Notes: generated from the sequence alone by a model not told the origin. Positions 22,123-33,040 are shown, numbered from the stretch's first letter. The stretch is 64,000 nucleotides of DNA from Lutraria lutraria (GCA_964023205.1 OZ026842.1:37277501-37341500); one strand, 5' to 3'. Program-made: numbers and translations.

Positions 22123-22710
22123 CTAGTTTTCCTGCACTGTTCTATATCCCCCTTTAAATTGCTGCATTTCCCGACAGTCAGCCTGAAAATGCCCTTGACG
22201 GCCACAGAACCAACATCTTAAATTAGATTTTACAGTGCTCGGGCCTGTATTCATAGCATTACTCTTAGATTTTACAGTGCTCGGGCCTGTATTCATAGCA
22301 TTACTCTTAGATTTTACAGTGCTCGGGCCTGTATTCATAGCATTACTCTTAGATTTTACAGTGCTCGGGCCTGTATTCATAGCATTACTCTTAGATTTTA
22401 CAGTGCTCGGGCCTGTATTCATAGCATTACTATTCTCATAATCACTTATAGCATGATCCCGTCTTTTATAAATGGAGTTAAGGAACTGTTTAATATCCAT
22501 AGTTGTAGTGCTCGGGCCTGTATTCATAGCATTACTATTCTCATAATCACTTATAGCATGATCCCGTCTTTTATAAATGGAGTTAAGGAACTGTTTAATA
22601 TCCATAGTTGTAGTGCTCGGGCCTTTATTCATAGCATTACTATTCTCATTATCACTTATAGCATGACCCCGCCTTTTATACATAGAGTTAAGGATCTGTG
22701 CAATATCCAT
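22123..22710 (-). CDS. gag: gag-like protein with CCHC zinc knuckle and tandem repeats
   Basis: 195 codons from an ATG at 22708-22710 to TAG at 22123-22125. The C-terminus has one nucleocapsid zinc knuckle, C166-x2-C169-x4-H174-x4-C179. The rest is almost entirely internal repeats: three ~35-residue units starting MDI(K/A)Q(F/I)LNS(I/M)YKRR, then five 14-residue units of the type SNAMNTGPSTVKSK. I cannot recognise a capsid domain and the length is about half that of typical Ty3/gypsy gags. The capsid has probably been lost and the remainder expanded by tandem duplication. The pol frame overlaps the 3' end. Confidence 0.8.
   Translation of the reverse strand: MDIAQILNSMYKRRGHAISDNENSNAMNKGPSTTTMDIKQFLNSIYKRRDHAISDYENSNAMNTGPSTTTMDIKQFLNSIYKRRDHAISDYENSNAMNTGPSTVKSKSNAMNTGPSTVKSKSNAMNTGPSTVKSKSNAMNTGPSTVKSKSNAMNTGPSTVKSNLRCWFCGRQGHFQADCREMQQFKGGYRTVQEN
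22126..22132 (-). promoter_or_regulatory. Candidate -1 frameshift site at the gag stop
   Basis: On the minus strand the gag codons GAA AAC precede the TAG stop, giving the heptamer G-GAA-AAC. The pol frame lies exactly -1 to gag here and is open across the stop. The first triplet is imperfect compared with the classic X-XXY-YYZ rule, although a GGA-starting heptamer is used in some retroviruses. No downstream pseudoknot was verified. Confidence 0.4.
22223..22432. repeat. 42-bp tandem repeat, five copies, inside gag
   Basis: The unit beginning 'ttagattttacagtgctcgg' starts at 22223, 22265, 22307, 22349 and 22391. Being a multiple of three, it keeps gag open. The copies are nearly identical, so expansion is recent and copy number may be polymorphic. 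Confidence 0.92.
22433..22710. repeat. 105-bp tandem repeat, about 2.7 copies, inside gag
   Basis: Landmarks 'tattctcataatcactta' and 'ggagttaaggaactgttt' recur at a 105-base period. The unit encodes 35 residues per copy and includes the start-codon region, so ATG occurs at the head of each unit. Its last part ('gtgctcgggcctgtattc', 'atagcattac') is shared with the 42-bp repeat, which may have arisen from it. Confidence 0.88.
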
Positions 22711-22829
22711 AGTTGTAAAATAAAGAGGTTAGCCCTTAGAACAAGCAAATCGACTGACCTGTATCCATCCTTGTTTTTCCCTGGCCCTCTCCGATCCTAG
22801 TGGAAATAGTCTCCCATCGTCAATCCGCT

Positions 22830-22842
22830 GGTCACGGCACCA
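22830..22842 (-). promoter_or_regulatory. Candidate primer-binding site
   Basis: On the minus strand TGGTGCCGTGACC begins with TGG, the complement of a tRNA 3' CCA, and lies 11 bases inside the 5' LTR edge. That distance is larger than usual. I cannot name the tRNA from the sequence alone. Confidence 0.4.
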
Positions 22843-22853
22843 TGAAACACACG

Positions 22854-23088
22854 TGTAATATAACAACACCAGCTCAGTTATAACGTGGTTTATTAAGTAC
22901 TCTAACAAGTACATCAACTCCACTAAATCTAAGTAAATCTGGTCGGCTTATATATTGTCCGACCAGACATTGTGACATAATGGCCCACTAGGCCTCCAGC
23001 TGGTGATTAGCAAGATTGCATCACTATGCAATTACATTGGTCAAGTAATCACCATACAACCCTGGAGGACCAGACGTATTATGTCACA
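22854..23088 (-). repeat. 5' LTR (right on the + strand), 235 bp
   Basis: Base-by-base reading against 18408-18642 shows no difference. In this orientation it would start transcription leftward through gag and pol, using the TATA-like box within the 9-bp inverted repeat. The polyadenylation motif AATAAA lies downstream of the TATA box in the same LTR. Confidence 0.92.
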
Positions 23089-23093
23089 CACTT
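23089..23093. repeat. Target-site duplication, right copy (CACTT)
   Basis: This matches 18403-18407 exactly and abuts the CA end of the right LTR. Confidence 0.9.
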
Positions 23094-23400
23094 ATATCAA
23101 TTTCATCATCATATTCATTATCATCAGTAACTACAGCAGCATCAACATTACATTCATCATCAACTTCATTATTATTTGCTGTAGCTTCATCATCAACATT
23201 TTAGTATCATCTTTATCATCATCAGCAGCAACAGCAGTAGCAACAGCATAATCACTATTTCTATATACAACATCATCGTCATAAGTTTAGTAGCATCATT
23301 TTCATCAGCCACAACAATAGCAGCAGCAGCAGCATCATTATATGAAACATTATCGTCATCAATTACAGCAGCTCTATCATCATTATCATTAAAATCAGTA
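23094..23400 (+). repeat. Imperfect CAT/CAG trinucleotide-rich tract
   Basis: A run of atcatc, cagcagcaacagcagtag and similar trinucleotides spans about 300 bases immediately beside the retrotransposon insertion. It is interrupted by stops in every frame, so I do not call it coding. Low-complexity sequence of this kind is likely length-variable. Confidence 0.6.
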
Positions 23401-23756
23401 ATATAATCAATAACAGTTTTTCTTTGCTGTATCTTTCATAGCTATGCAGATTACTCATTTCTGACAGATTCCCTATACTAACCTAGTTTGTCGTATATCG
23501 AAATCTTCTTGGTGCATGATTTGATTTAATGTTTTCTTTCAGGCTAGTTTCTGTTTGTTCTGTAAAAGATCCAAATTATTATATTACAATTCCTTAGGCC
23601 ACTGTTATCAAATTGATAAATGATTGCTATTATCTGTTTCAATCCCCTGACAATTCATTATTGCAGACTTGCTGCTTTGCTTTGAGTGAGGAACATTTCA
23701 GCAGATCATTTGATAATATTGTGATGTTTCTCAGTATGTTCTTTATTCTTTTATAT

Positions 23757-23885
23757 TTTTCATGCCTTAGCTACATTTCGGTGGGTTTACTGGCACCATT
23801 TTTCAGTTATATACAGCAGTCGTTGACCTAACTAGTTTTCCTAGACTGTATTCTAACATAGCAGAGGCTCTTGCCTCCATCAAAA
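23757..23885 (-). repeat. SINE family 1 fragment
   Basis: It contains 'cagttatatacagcagtc', 'acctaactagttttccta' and 'actgtattctaacata', which correspond to the minus-strand body of the copies at 6461-6707 and 41178-41410. The tRNA-like head is missing. Confidence 0.4.
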
Positions 23886-23961
23886 TATCTTCAGGTTTTG
23901 AAAATTAAAATGCAATAAAAATGCTACATCATTTTTTTCTCATTAAGTTAATGCACCTTTA

Positions 23962-23989
23962 CCCCCCCACCCCCCCCACCCCACCCCCC
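23962..23989 (-). other. G-quadruplex motif (minus strand)
   Basis: The plus strand reads C7-A-C8-A-C4-A-C6, so the minus strand has four G runs of at least 4 with single-base loops. It satisfies the standard intramolecular G4 pattern with minimal loops, which are the most stable type. Confidence 0.75.
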
Positions 23990-24542
23990 TCATTAATGTC
24001 TCTGTTTTCAGAGTTTAGTTCCGAATCATTGAGTCTGGTGTTTTATGATGCATTTTTTTCTCATTTTTGAAAAACAAACATTGCTTCAGGCTGTTTCATT
24101 GATACAATTTGATTTTAAAGTGAATTTTTATTTGATTCAGTATGGTTACAACCACAGGAAATTTTCACCACTGCTTATTTCTATAATGTAATAATTTCTA
24201 GACTATCAGACCCATTCTCTCTGACAGTCCCTGTACAGTCTCTGTATTTTAATTCTTATTTATGTTATTTTGATATCTCACAACTCTCATTAAAGGAGAG
24301 CTTTAAATACTTAATGCTATATTTTCTGCTACAGAAGAATATTCCCCACGATTAAGACATGTTTCAATCCGCATAAAGTCTCATTTGTTAAAGCTGTATA
24401 TAATTACTGATATTTTTCTTGGTTATCGGACTACATGTATAGAAGTATCAGAACAAATATGTTTTGTTTATTTACAACTGAAAGACCTTGAGATTTTAGA
24501 CAGAGTAACAAAGTTAAATATAAATATTGAGTTTCAACCAGT

Positions 24543-24760
24543 GACAAAAGGTTAACTGCCGAGGAACTTGAGGCTGAGAACATGAATTACCAGCTGAGAG
24601 CTGTATCAATTAACCTCAAGTGGCAGTCTCGGCAGGTCATGTGACTCGCTCACTACGTGTTGATTGGCTGTTTGATTAAATGTATGCACACTTTCTGTTA
24701 GCACGATACTAGATAGTAGATACTATACTCTATATACTACAGTAGAGTGTACTTTCAGTT
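24543..24760 (+). promoter_or_regulatory. Hairpin followed by E-box, CCAAT and TATA-like motifs; possible promoter or exon
   Basis: An 8-bp stem (ctgccgag 24556-24563 / ctcggcag 24628-24635) encloses a second 8-bp stem (acttgagg 24566-24573 / cctcaagt 24614-24621). Directly after it come the E-box GTCATGTGAC (24636-24645), an inverted CCAAT (attgg 24663-24667) and TATATA (24731-24736), the order and spacing of an RNA polymerase II promoter. The hairpin is also open for 31 codons (24543-24635; it includes TAEELEAENMNYQLRAV) with AG before and CAG|gt after, so it could instead be a small exon. The polypyrimidine tract is poor. I cannot choose between these. Confidence 0.3.
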
Positions 24761-27700
24761 TGTGATTAGAACTGATGAGTTTTAAGTGAATGAGTGAGAT
24801 ATAGATTACTTTTGTGATATGAATTTATAAATGTGCTAATTGGCTTGCTTGTAATTATTTTCAAGTGGTTATTATTTGGTTATTGAAGTGAATGATATTC
24901 AAAGTTTGGATTTTGGTTAGATGTAAAATTTTGAAAGTTTGAATTTATTTGATTCTAGGTTATATGTACTTGACAATGTATTAAGTCAATTGATAGATAT
25001 GCATAGTGAAATCTTTACTGTTATTTTTATGCATGGTACAGGGTTATTAAAATTGTGTCAGTCTGTTGAATAAGTTGATAGTGAATGAACGGATAGTGTA
25101 GTGTTGTTATGATAGGATTGTTTGAAGTTTTATTAGATGACATATAAGATATCTTGAAGGTTGTCGAGACAGCTGGTCTTGCTTTAATAGGATTATTTTG
25201 TAGTTTCATTGGTTTTAATGAACTTACTTAATGTCATTTGTTCTGACCTTCAGGTTGAAAGGTCAAAACACTCCTGTTTTTGTTGTTTTTTGCATACAAT
25301 TTAAATTGAAAAAAGTATTTATTTTGATATAGTGTTTTGTGACATATTTTGTGGTGTTTAACCTAACATCAGGTCAGATTTGATAAACTTTAACCTTAAT
25401 ACAGTTTAAAGTTCAACTCATGTCCCTTTATATGAATACTATTATGTCTTTAATGTACTCATAATTCTTACCACTGGAATTACAAGGATGCTTTTTACCC
25501 TGAACAGGAATTAGTAATTGCCTTACAAATTCTCTGACATAACTCCCCCCACCTGTTTTGTTAATGTAATTATTACATGATTAAGACAGGCCACATAATT
25601 TGTAAGTCTTTGGCTCTTGTGGAGTAATTTTATGGATCAAACACTGGCTTTGATGTATCCTCAGGGCTTGAATTAACAAACATTAATGAATTATTGGATT
25701 AATTCAGGTAAACATTGACTATATGCAGTGTGTGTGTGTTTTTCTTCTTCCGTAAACAAGCCAGAAAAACGGGTCTGTTTCGGGTCTGTTTCAGCGTGCC
25801 ATGTTGCTGATGTTGAGATGAAGTTGACTCAGGTTTGACTGTTGTTGATCATTTTTCGTGGCTTGAACTATTTTGAGATTGGTATAATTTATATTATAGA
25901 TGAGACTCGTTTATTGTGTGTGGTCTGTTTTATAGAGTATTAAATAGGTAATTATGTTATTGATGGATACCTGCTCATAGTTTAATTACAGGAGAGTGAA
26001 AAACTAATGATGAATTATTTTGTTGAGCCCGTGGTGCTAAGTTAATTGAAATAGAAAACTGACCAGCTGCCTTTGTTGACAAATGATCTGTCAGAACTGT
26101 TCTGTGAATTACAGGTGCGATTACCTGGCATATCCATATTTGACAATTAGGGTTCTTTTTACCTTGTCATTATAACGATATGCTTGAATCTTCCTTTATG
26201 CTATATTGCTGTATTTTTTTATGTTCTTCATTCTTTCAAATGTGCTTTTTCTGAACTTTTTGGGGCTTGAATTAGTTTTAGTTTTTTTGGTAACTCAATT
26301 GGGCTGTTTGTAATTGTTGTTTAGCTTAATTAATTGAAAGACTCAGCTAACACCTGCTGCGTTTGCAGTTTAAGGAGATTTTAAATTGATCATACATCGG
26401 AGACTCAGTGTTTTAAGTCTTTCATTGCATTGAATGATTTTACTCTTTGGGTAATAAATACTTTTACTTGACTGCATTTACTCCAAATAATCCATAATTC
26501 AATGAAATTTAACACTTCTTCTCTGGAGGAACATTGTCGAATGAAAAACAATAATTACTGATGTTTTTTATGGTGTCTGGTTACCTACCATTTTGTTATG
26601 AGAGAGGTTCTGATTTAACTGATTATTATCATTCTTCTCTTTCTTTTAAGTTCTTTTTGATGATTGTTTACCTCATTTCTATAATTAAAATGGTATATGA
26701 AACTTTTTCAAGTGCTTTTAGTTTACTCCTTGAAACATTTTCTCTTTTTTTGCATTATACCATTTCATGAATGGATTTATCCATCTTTCATTTAGAAACT
26801 GTCTGTTATCAATTTTAGAGATATCTCAATGAAAATTTAAAAACAGTATAAAGAGTCGGGTCTTCCCACATAGGTGTGCTGGCTGGTCCCAGGCTTTATC
26901 CTGGTGTAAAAGCTTTGCAGTTTGGGTTCCAGCATTATTATAAATGTTAAGTGGTGCTGTCTTGGAAACAAATGTATCTAATCATTTATCATGTAGACTA
27001 GTTTTCTATCACTTGAAAAAAACGAGGTTGATCCATTCTGAAAACTTGTTTTCCATGGAGGTAAAAAAGTTATGTATCTCATGCCAGTCTACCTCATTTA
27101 GCATCACCCCTGGGCTAACTACTTGATCAATGTATTATCATAATTATTCACCCTTAGCTTTGAAACTAAATCCTTTTTATTTGAAAGTTATAACTTAAAA
27201 GGGGAATTGATTTCAGTTAAAGGCGCCCATTAGGAATTCATAGTCATTTTCAGCTGTGTGTTCAAGTATTCATTGTTTCTTGGCTTGATATACTGCGAAT
27301 TAATTAGATGTGATAAACACAAACTTATTTTCTGCATAATCTATGTTAATTGTTTCTTGACTTACACTGGGAAAAATTAATTAGTTGTTTGAAATGAAAT
27401 TTTCTGAAAATGTAATGAATTATGTAGTGAAAACTTCGGCACTGTCTAGAAACTGAACATACTTCATATTGAAATAAAACTATCTCTAAATATTTGTTTT
27501 ATTTGTTAGATTAATGTTTGATAGTGGGTACGAGTGATGTACTTTTCCATGTAGTATTTATTCCTTAATGACAATAACGATGTTTTTACAGTTGTATTTG
27601 GCGGGCTGATCTGACGTGATTAGTTATCTGTGTTGATGATAACATTCTGTCAGACAGGTGATGTCACCAAGATATTGGAAGTTGTTGGCGGGAATGGAAT

Positions 27701-28787
27701 ATTTTCACCAATCCTGTTTAGTATTGATTCGATAGAATAGTTTACTATGAAATTCGCCCCAAGTCTATCACAGGCATTTTACAGTTTGATTTCCAATGCA
27801 TTCTTCTAGCTAGAGGATGTTGTTAACCACTATGTGTTTGGATTATGTTCGATGAGGCAGATTATTGCTGGCTTGGATTATTTGATGCTGCTTTTATGAC
27901 TATAAATCGTGTTAGGTTGGCGGTTTAAAGTTACAGTGTAAAAAGTTTTTTTTTTTTAAATAACATGTAAAACATTGGGTTTTGAAATAACTGCTCTCAA
28001 ATTTTGTTTTTGTGACAAAATGATCTTTCTGTGTTGTGAATTAATGGTTTAAGGATTTTCACTTGCTATGTAGTCATTGGTGTGAACATAGTATTATTAC
28101 ATTCTTTATAGGCAATTAAAAACAATACAATTTATGCTAATTGATTTTTGCTGGCTGCTCATTTTATTTTTATGACTTTAATTTCTAAGCAAGTTCTTGA
28201 TCATTATTTCTCATCAGTTTGTTATGTTTTATTAATGGGTGATAATAATATTAATCACCTTGAATGTGTACTGTTAAGATTTGTAAATAAAGGTTAATAT
28301 GTGTTTTGGTCTTAAAGCCTGGCATTTAAAGTTAGTCAAATGAATAAAAACCTCCTGTGTTGCCTATAGCCTAGGGACTTCAGTTTTTTCTCAAGCATTT
28401 GGAAGTAATTATAAAGTTTAGTTTCAACACCCTGGGCGAAGATTTTAATAATTGGCAGATTTTTATTTGTTTTTCAAGACACAAAGGGTTGTGTTTGATT
28501 GAAGTTTTTTAAGAGGAAAAGTTTAGTCTGTGTTTACTTCATGTAGCCATTTTTTATTTGGGTTCACATGATGATTGTATGACATATACGACACTTTTTG
28601 GCAAGATAAGACACTGCATACCCTTTCTGACTCCCTATTTTGATCACCCATTATTTGACTTACTGCATCACATCTGTCATGATTTAGTCACTCTTTAGTT
28701 AAGGTATAATGTTTGTACATTTTTTTGTCATTGCAAGTTATGTAGTGCTTCAAAATCCTTTAATTTGCCATTGTTTGCACATTAAGT

Positions 28788-29002
28788 TTGTATTTGTCCA
28801 GTGGTTATAGTGAGCTAGACTTGTAACCAGGTGATCTAGGTTTGAATCCCAAGTCAGGGCAGGCCATACCCTTCTATAAAATTTGACTAAAATGTCAATG
28901 TTCCTCAATATGTGGAGAATTTGCTAGCTCCTTGTGAAACTGGGTACATTAGTACTGTACAAGGAAACTGGTAAGCCTTAAACCAGTTGGCATATTATCA
29001 CT
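28788..29002 (+). repeat. SINE family 1, plus copy
   Basis: The head 'gtccagtggttatagtgagc' and B-box-like 'ggtttgaatcccaagtc' are followed by the family body 'atgtggagaatttgctagct' and the 'ggtacattagtactgtacaa' region. The 3' end is diverged. Confidence 0.65.
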
Positions 29003-29689
29003 GAAATATTTCATTGTTTTATTTTAGCATTTTCTTTCTCTCTCTCCTCTCTAATACCAGCATTGATGTATCGGTGATGCTTACAGGGAAGAAAATTTTT
29101 ATGAAGGTCTCAGAATATTAGGTTGTCTGTTTATTTGTGGCATAAGATATTGATTTCCAAAGTAATGAATATCAGAATCTGGTTCTATTTATTCCTTGAG
29201 GATGAAAGTCTTCAACTATTTGTTTGTACTGGTAACTGTGTGTGGCTCTACCAGATAGTTCCTAATAAACACACCTCCTAGTTTTGTGTGGGGGGTGTGT
29301 GTCTTGTGATACATTCTTTAATAATCTACCAAATTATACCATATTCCTCCTAACAGTGTTCTAGGAAGTATTTAATAAAAGTTCGGTAAAAGATAGTTCC
29401 CCCGGCTGCAGGGGGGGGGGATAATTTGGAAATGTTTGGTATCTGTTGTATTTTCTGAGAGTTTTCAAGTGCTCCATGCTTCATTCACACGTAAACTGGT
29501 TCATTTTCATTATTAAGTTACTATGATTAACAATCAAACCTGCATCTTGAGGAGTGCATTGAGTTGACTGTTTTGATTGAGGCACGATTATCCCAGGCTG
29601 TGAAAATAATCATAGTTGTAATTGAATTTTTAACCAGGTTTCGATTTGTGAAAATTAGAATGCCGAAAATGGCAGGGGGGCGAACAGGC

Positions 29690-30150
29690 AGGCAAGCGTC
29701 AAACAGGTGGTGTCCAGTCAATAACTTAAGTTTGGATTGACCAATCTTTACTAAACTTGGTATATAGGATCCTTGAATGAAAACCTAGCTTGGGATTGTA
29801 TTTCGTATTTGTATCTGTAAGGTCAAGGTCACTGTTGCTAGAAATAGAAATCAGTTTCCTATCAATAACTTATTTAAAGGTTAAGATATCGCAATGAAAT
29901 GTTGTGTGTAAGTAGCTTCCATGCAGTTCATGCTTATGAATTGCATCAAGGGCCAGTAGGGTAAAGGTCACTGTTACTAAATATAGAAATCAGTGTCTGG
30001 TCAATTACTAAAGTTTGGAATGACTAATCTTGACTAAACTGGTTATTTAACAACCTTGCATGAAAACTTAGCTTGGAATTGTATTTGGGGTCAGTTTGGT
30101 CAAGGTCACTGTTAATAAAAGTAGAAAATCAGTTTCTGGTGAATAACTTA
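29690..30150 (+). repeat. ~138-bp tandem units of 'aaggtcactgtt' type
   Basis: The 'aggtcactgttnnta' landmark recurs at about 29826, 29965 and 30102 (139 and 137 bases apart). Each is followed by 'agaaatcagtttc' and preceded by 'gaaaacctagcttggga'-like sequence. It resembles the interior of the larger 59116-60271 element in style but not in detail. Non-coding. Confidence 0.6.
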
Positions 30151-30206
30151 ATTAGTGTTAAGATATTGCTAGCTGTTTAATTAAGCTGTTCATGCTTGTT
30201 TTGGGG

Positions 30207-30537
30207 TCATCTATGGTCTAGTGGTAACACACACTGGACTACTAATTGATAGGTTGTGGGTTTGACACCGCCTTTCAGCATATCAGGGACACTATATTCC
30301 AGTGTCCCCATCCCAACTACATAGCCAAGTATTCAGTAACTGTGTTAAGTAGAAAAGCACAGGAAAGGGGTGAGGGGTGTGTATTGGTGCTTTACACTGG
30401 GCACAATAAGGAATCAAGAAAAACTTCTCAAAATAAGTGTTGGAATGTGTATGCTTGGTTTTCCTGTATCTTCTCTTACCTCTCTCTGGGGTGGCTCTGA
30501 AATGACCATAGCTGTCCATTGGGCCAATAAACAACAG
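30207..30537 (+). repeat. SINE family 2, near full length
   Basis: The tRNA-like head 'tctatggtctagtggtaaca' with B-box-like 'gttgtgggtttgacaccg' is followed by a ~250-base body ('gtgtccccatcccaacta', 'ggtgctttacactgggca', 'ttctcctgtatcttctct', 'ggctctgaaatgaccata') and a tail 'aataaacaacagatt'. It is collinear with 63135-63470. The open frames here are by-products. Confidence 0.75.
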
Positions 30538-32103
30538 ATTAACCAGGCTGCAAAAAAAAAAGATAATTGAATTTTTGAGTTCAGTTGTTCATGCTTGGTT
30601 CATGGTCCTTAACACTGTGCTTAAAGAGAAGTTATAAAAATAATCAATGTTAATTTAATTTGTTGTCTACCCAGTTAGCAAAAACTTGAGTTGCTGTTAT
30701 TTAAATGTAAAATCAGACCTTTTAATATAAAGACTTGAGGTGTCATTGTCTGGCGATATCGTAAAGTGACTATTTTTTGTTTAATTTAATGACTTAAGTA
30801 GCTTTTTAATGACAAGTCGATGACTCAAAGTTGAAAACTTCCCTTCTACATTATAAAGAAGATGAGTAATTAAATAGTAATATCTCGGTTAACCTTGGTT
30901 GGTAGTGTTCAGTTACTGACTGTCTCTTTATTCTATGTTCACACTGTAAATTTAAAAGCTTTTAAAAAACAAATTTAGTAATGATGATGAATATCAGTGA
31001 TTATCTTGCTATAAATATTTTACAATGATGTCCCTTTGTATGAAAGTGTGGTAAACATATTAAAGGGTTTCAGGTTGCACCAGTTTGGCTGGGATGAAAT
31101 AATTAAGAGCCTGATAAAAGTATTGGTCATAACAAAGCTAGTCTCCATCATTGTCTAATGTCAGGGTTGTTTTAATAATTCTGTTAGCTCAACATTGATG
31201 ACTCCTTTTTTGGCCCCTATTAAATTTTCTGCACTTAATTAAGATAAGGAAATAATTTTGATAAATGATTAAATGCAATTTTGTTATTATACAGTTTTAT
31301 CAGTTAAATAAATTCTTTTAATTCTTGTTGTAATGAATACTGAACTAAAGCTCTGGCCAATGACTGATAAGCTCTGCCTACTGGATAAAGCATGCTGTAT
31401 ATTTGCCTCTTTGATACTTGTAGAATTGATTTAGTAAGCTAACCTAAGTGTTGTTTATTTGAGTTACTACCTCAAATAACTGTCTGGATCAAGATACAAA
31501 CATTACAGTCGTTTAAATTAAGAGAAAAATTGGTTCAAATTTATTTTTGATTCAAAATCGTTCAGGTGAGTGATACTGCACCACGATGCCCTTCCTGTTT
31601 CTGAGTGTGAATTAGAGAGAATATTAAACTATGTCTACAATTATTCTTCCTGCCTGTCATCGGTATTTAATGTTCTACTTTGCTGGAAACTGTGAGATGA
31701 AAAAAATGCTGATCATATTATTTTTCTTTTCTGTCTTGGGATGTCACACAATTTACATACTGTCATGAGGAGAAACAGAAAATAACCTTCCCTAGACACA
31801 AGTCTAGTTGATAGTTAACACTTTCCCTATAGACTTTGTAATATATTTATGATGTTGTTTTTTCTGCTTAAAGATCTTCTTGTTTTCTTCCAGGGTGTCA
31901 TTTGGTATTGAGTGGGTTCATATTTTCTCTTTCAGAAAAATTGTCCTTTGTTGCTTAATTATCATGATTATAATTGGTGTATGTAATTTTGTCTCTAATT
32001 ATCTCACTTTAACAGAGTGCAATGTTTTGCCAGTTTCCATTGTTCTCTGCTGTTGTTGTAAAGCACTATGTTTAGGCAGAAATAATTGTTTTTGACAAAA
32101 ATG

Positions 32104-32240
32104 ACTTGGAACCTCTGTGGTTGAGTGGCTCGTAATTACATGCCCCCTCTCACTACTGGGTGTTTGAATCTGGTTCGGGACCAGATTAAATGTCCATTGT
32201 GAGAAAACTGTCCAGCTAGCTTGTTGAGATATGGTGGTTC
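32104..32240 (+). repeat. SINE family 3, plus copy
   Basis: The head 'cctctgtggttgagtggctc' and B-box-like 'gtttgaatctggttcggg' lead into 'aaactgtccagctagctt', matching the minus copy near 505-612. Confidence 0.55.
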
Positions 32241-33040
32241 TTACCCATGTGTGTGTCTACTGGTCTCCTCCATCATTATTGTCAGATAAACCACCAAGTG
32301 ACCCTGGTGGACTTTGCTGAAAATATTGTCACATATATAATGAAATAATGGGCAAGCATGGCAATGCTAAAGATTTTTTTTACTGATACAGAAAGAAAGC
32401 AAAATGTAACATTCATGTCTGAAGCTCCAGAATCACATGACATAGCTTTACATAGACTACTAAGATTAACAGTGAATAATACAAAGTTAGAAACTTTGGG
32501 ATGAATTTTTTTTTTCGCTGGCCATCTTGATTTACTGGCCTCGATTTCGCTCATTTTGATTTAAGTGTTAAATAAATTTGAGGCATAGTGTGAAACAAGG
32601 ACCAGGTTAGTTATAACTGGGAAATACATATCCCATACATTGATGGTAGCTGATGGTATGGGAGTATCTGGTAAATTAGTCTGCTCCGATGATGGATGTT
32701 TTAACAGGTCATCAATAACGTTATTGTTGTGATACATTCAGTTTGGCACAATAAATACGGGATATTTTCATGATGAAATGTTGTGATACACTTATTGATT
32801 CTGTTTTCGAAAACTTATTTTCAGATAGAATGCTATAATGACATATTGATATATATTATTCTGTTTGTATGTGTTATTGTGGTGAGCCTGTTTTGTGCTA
32901 CATATATACTTTTTACATTATTATTTCTCAGATGGTGTGTCAATTCAAGTATAGAGGGCTGAAGATAACCTCATAAATTATTTGTATTTTAACTGAAAAT
33001 ATAGAAGCTTTATTTAAAGGTACCCTCAAACCTGGATCCT

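Larger units (their letters stand above)
18408..23088 (-). mobile_element. LTR retrotransposon, Ty3/gypsy-like, internally deleted, identical LTRs
   Basis: This is a 4681-bp element read on the minus strand, bounded by two 235-bp direct repeats that start TG and end CA, and by a 5-bp target duplication CACTT (18403-18407, 23089-23093). In minus-strand order it has: 5' LTR (22854-23088), leader with a primer-binding-like site, gag with a CCHC knuckle (22123-22710), pol in the -1 frame (20351-22075), a 1.7-kb stretch without clear coding, a polypurine tract, and the 3' LTR (18408-18642). Protease is intact in outline. RT is truncated after its first conserved block, and RNase H and integrase core are absent, so it cannot move alone. 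The 5-bp duplication, protease motif and post-integrase tail favour Ty3/gypsy. The RT fragment is too short for lineage placement. Confidence 0.92.

Noticed and set aside
22235..22441. Plus-strand frame of repeated MLGPVFIALLLDFTV-type peptides
   Set aside because: It is the antisense of the gag 42-bp repeat; the hydrophobicity is a by-product of the opposite strand.
23003..23251. 82-codon plus-strand frame starting in the LTR
   Set aside because: It joins antisense LTR sequence to the adjacent trinucleotide tract; a composite of repeats, not a gene.
25796..25834. Possible small exon after tttcag (frame CHVADVEMKLTQ, then CAG|gtttga)
   Set aside because: It is only about 39 bases, next to an 11-base duplication (cgggtctgttt), with no homology. 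Too weak to call.
30246..30570. Overlapping frames on both strands (80-84 codons)
   Set aside because: They fall within SINE family 2, and the same peptides recur in the other copies of that SINE.
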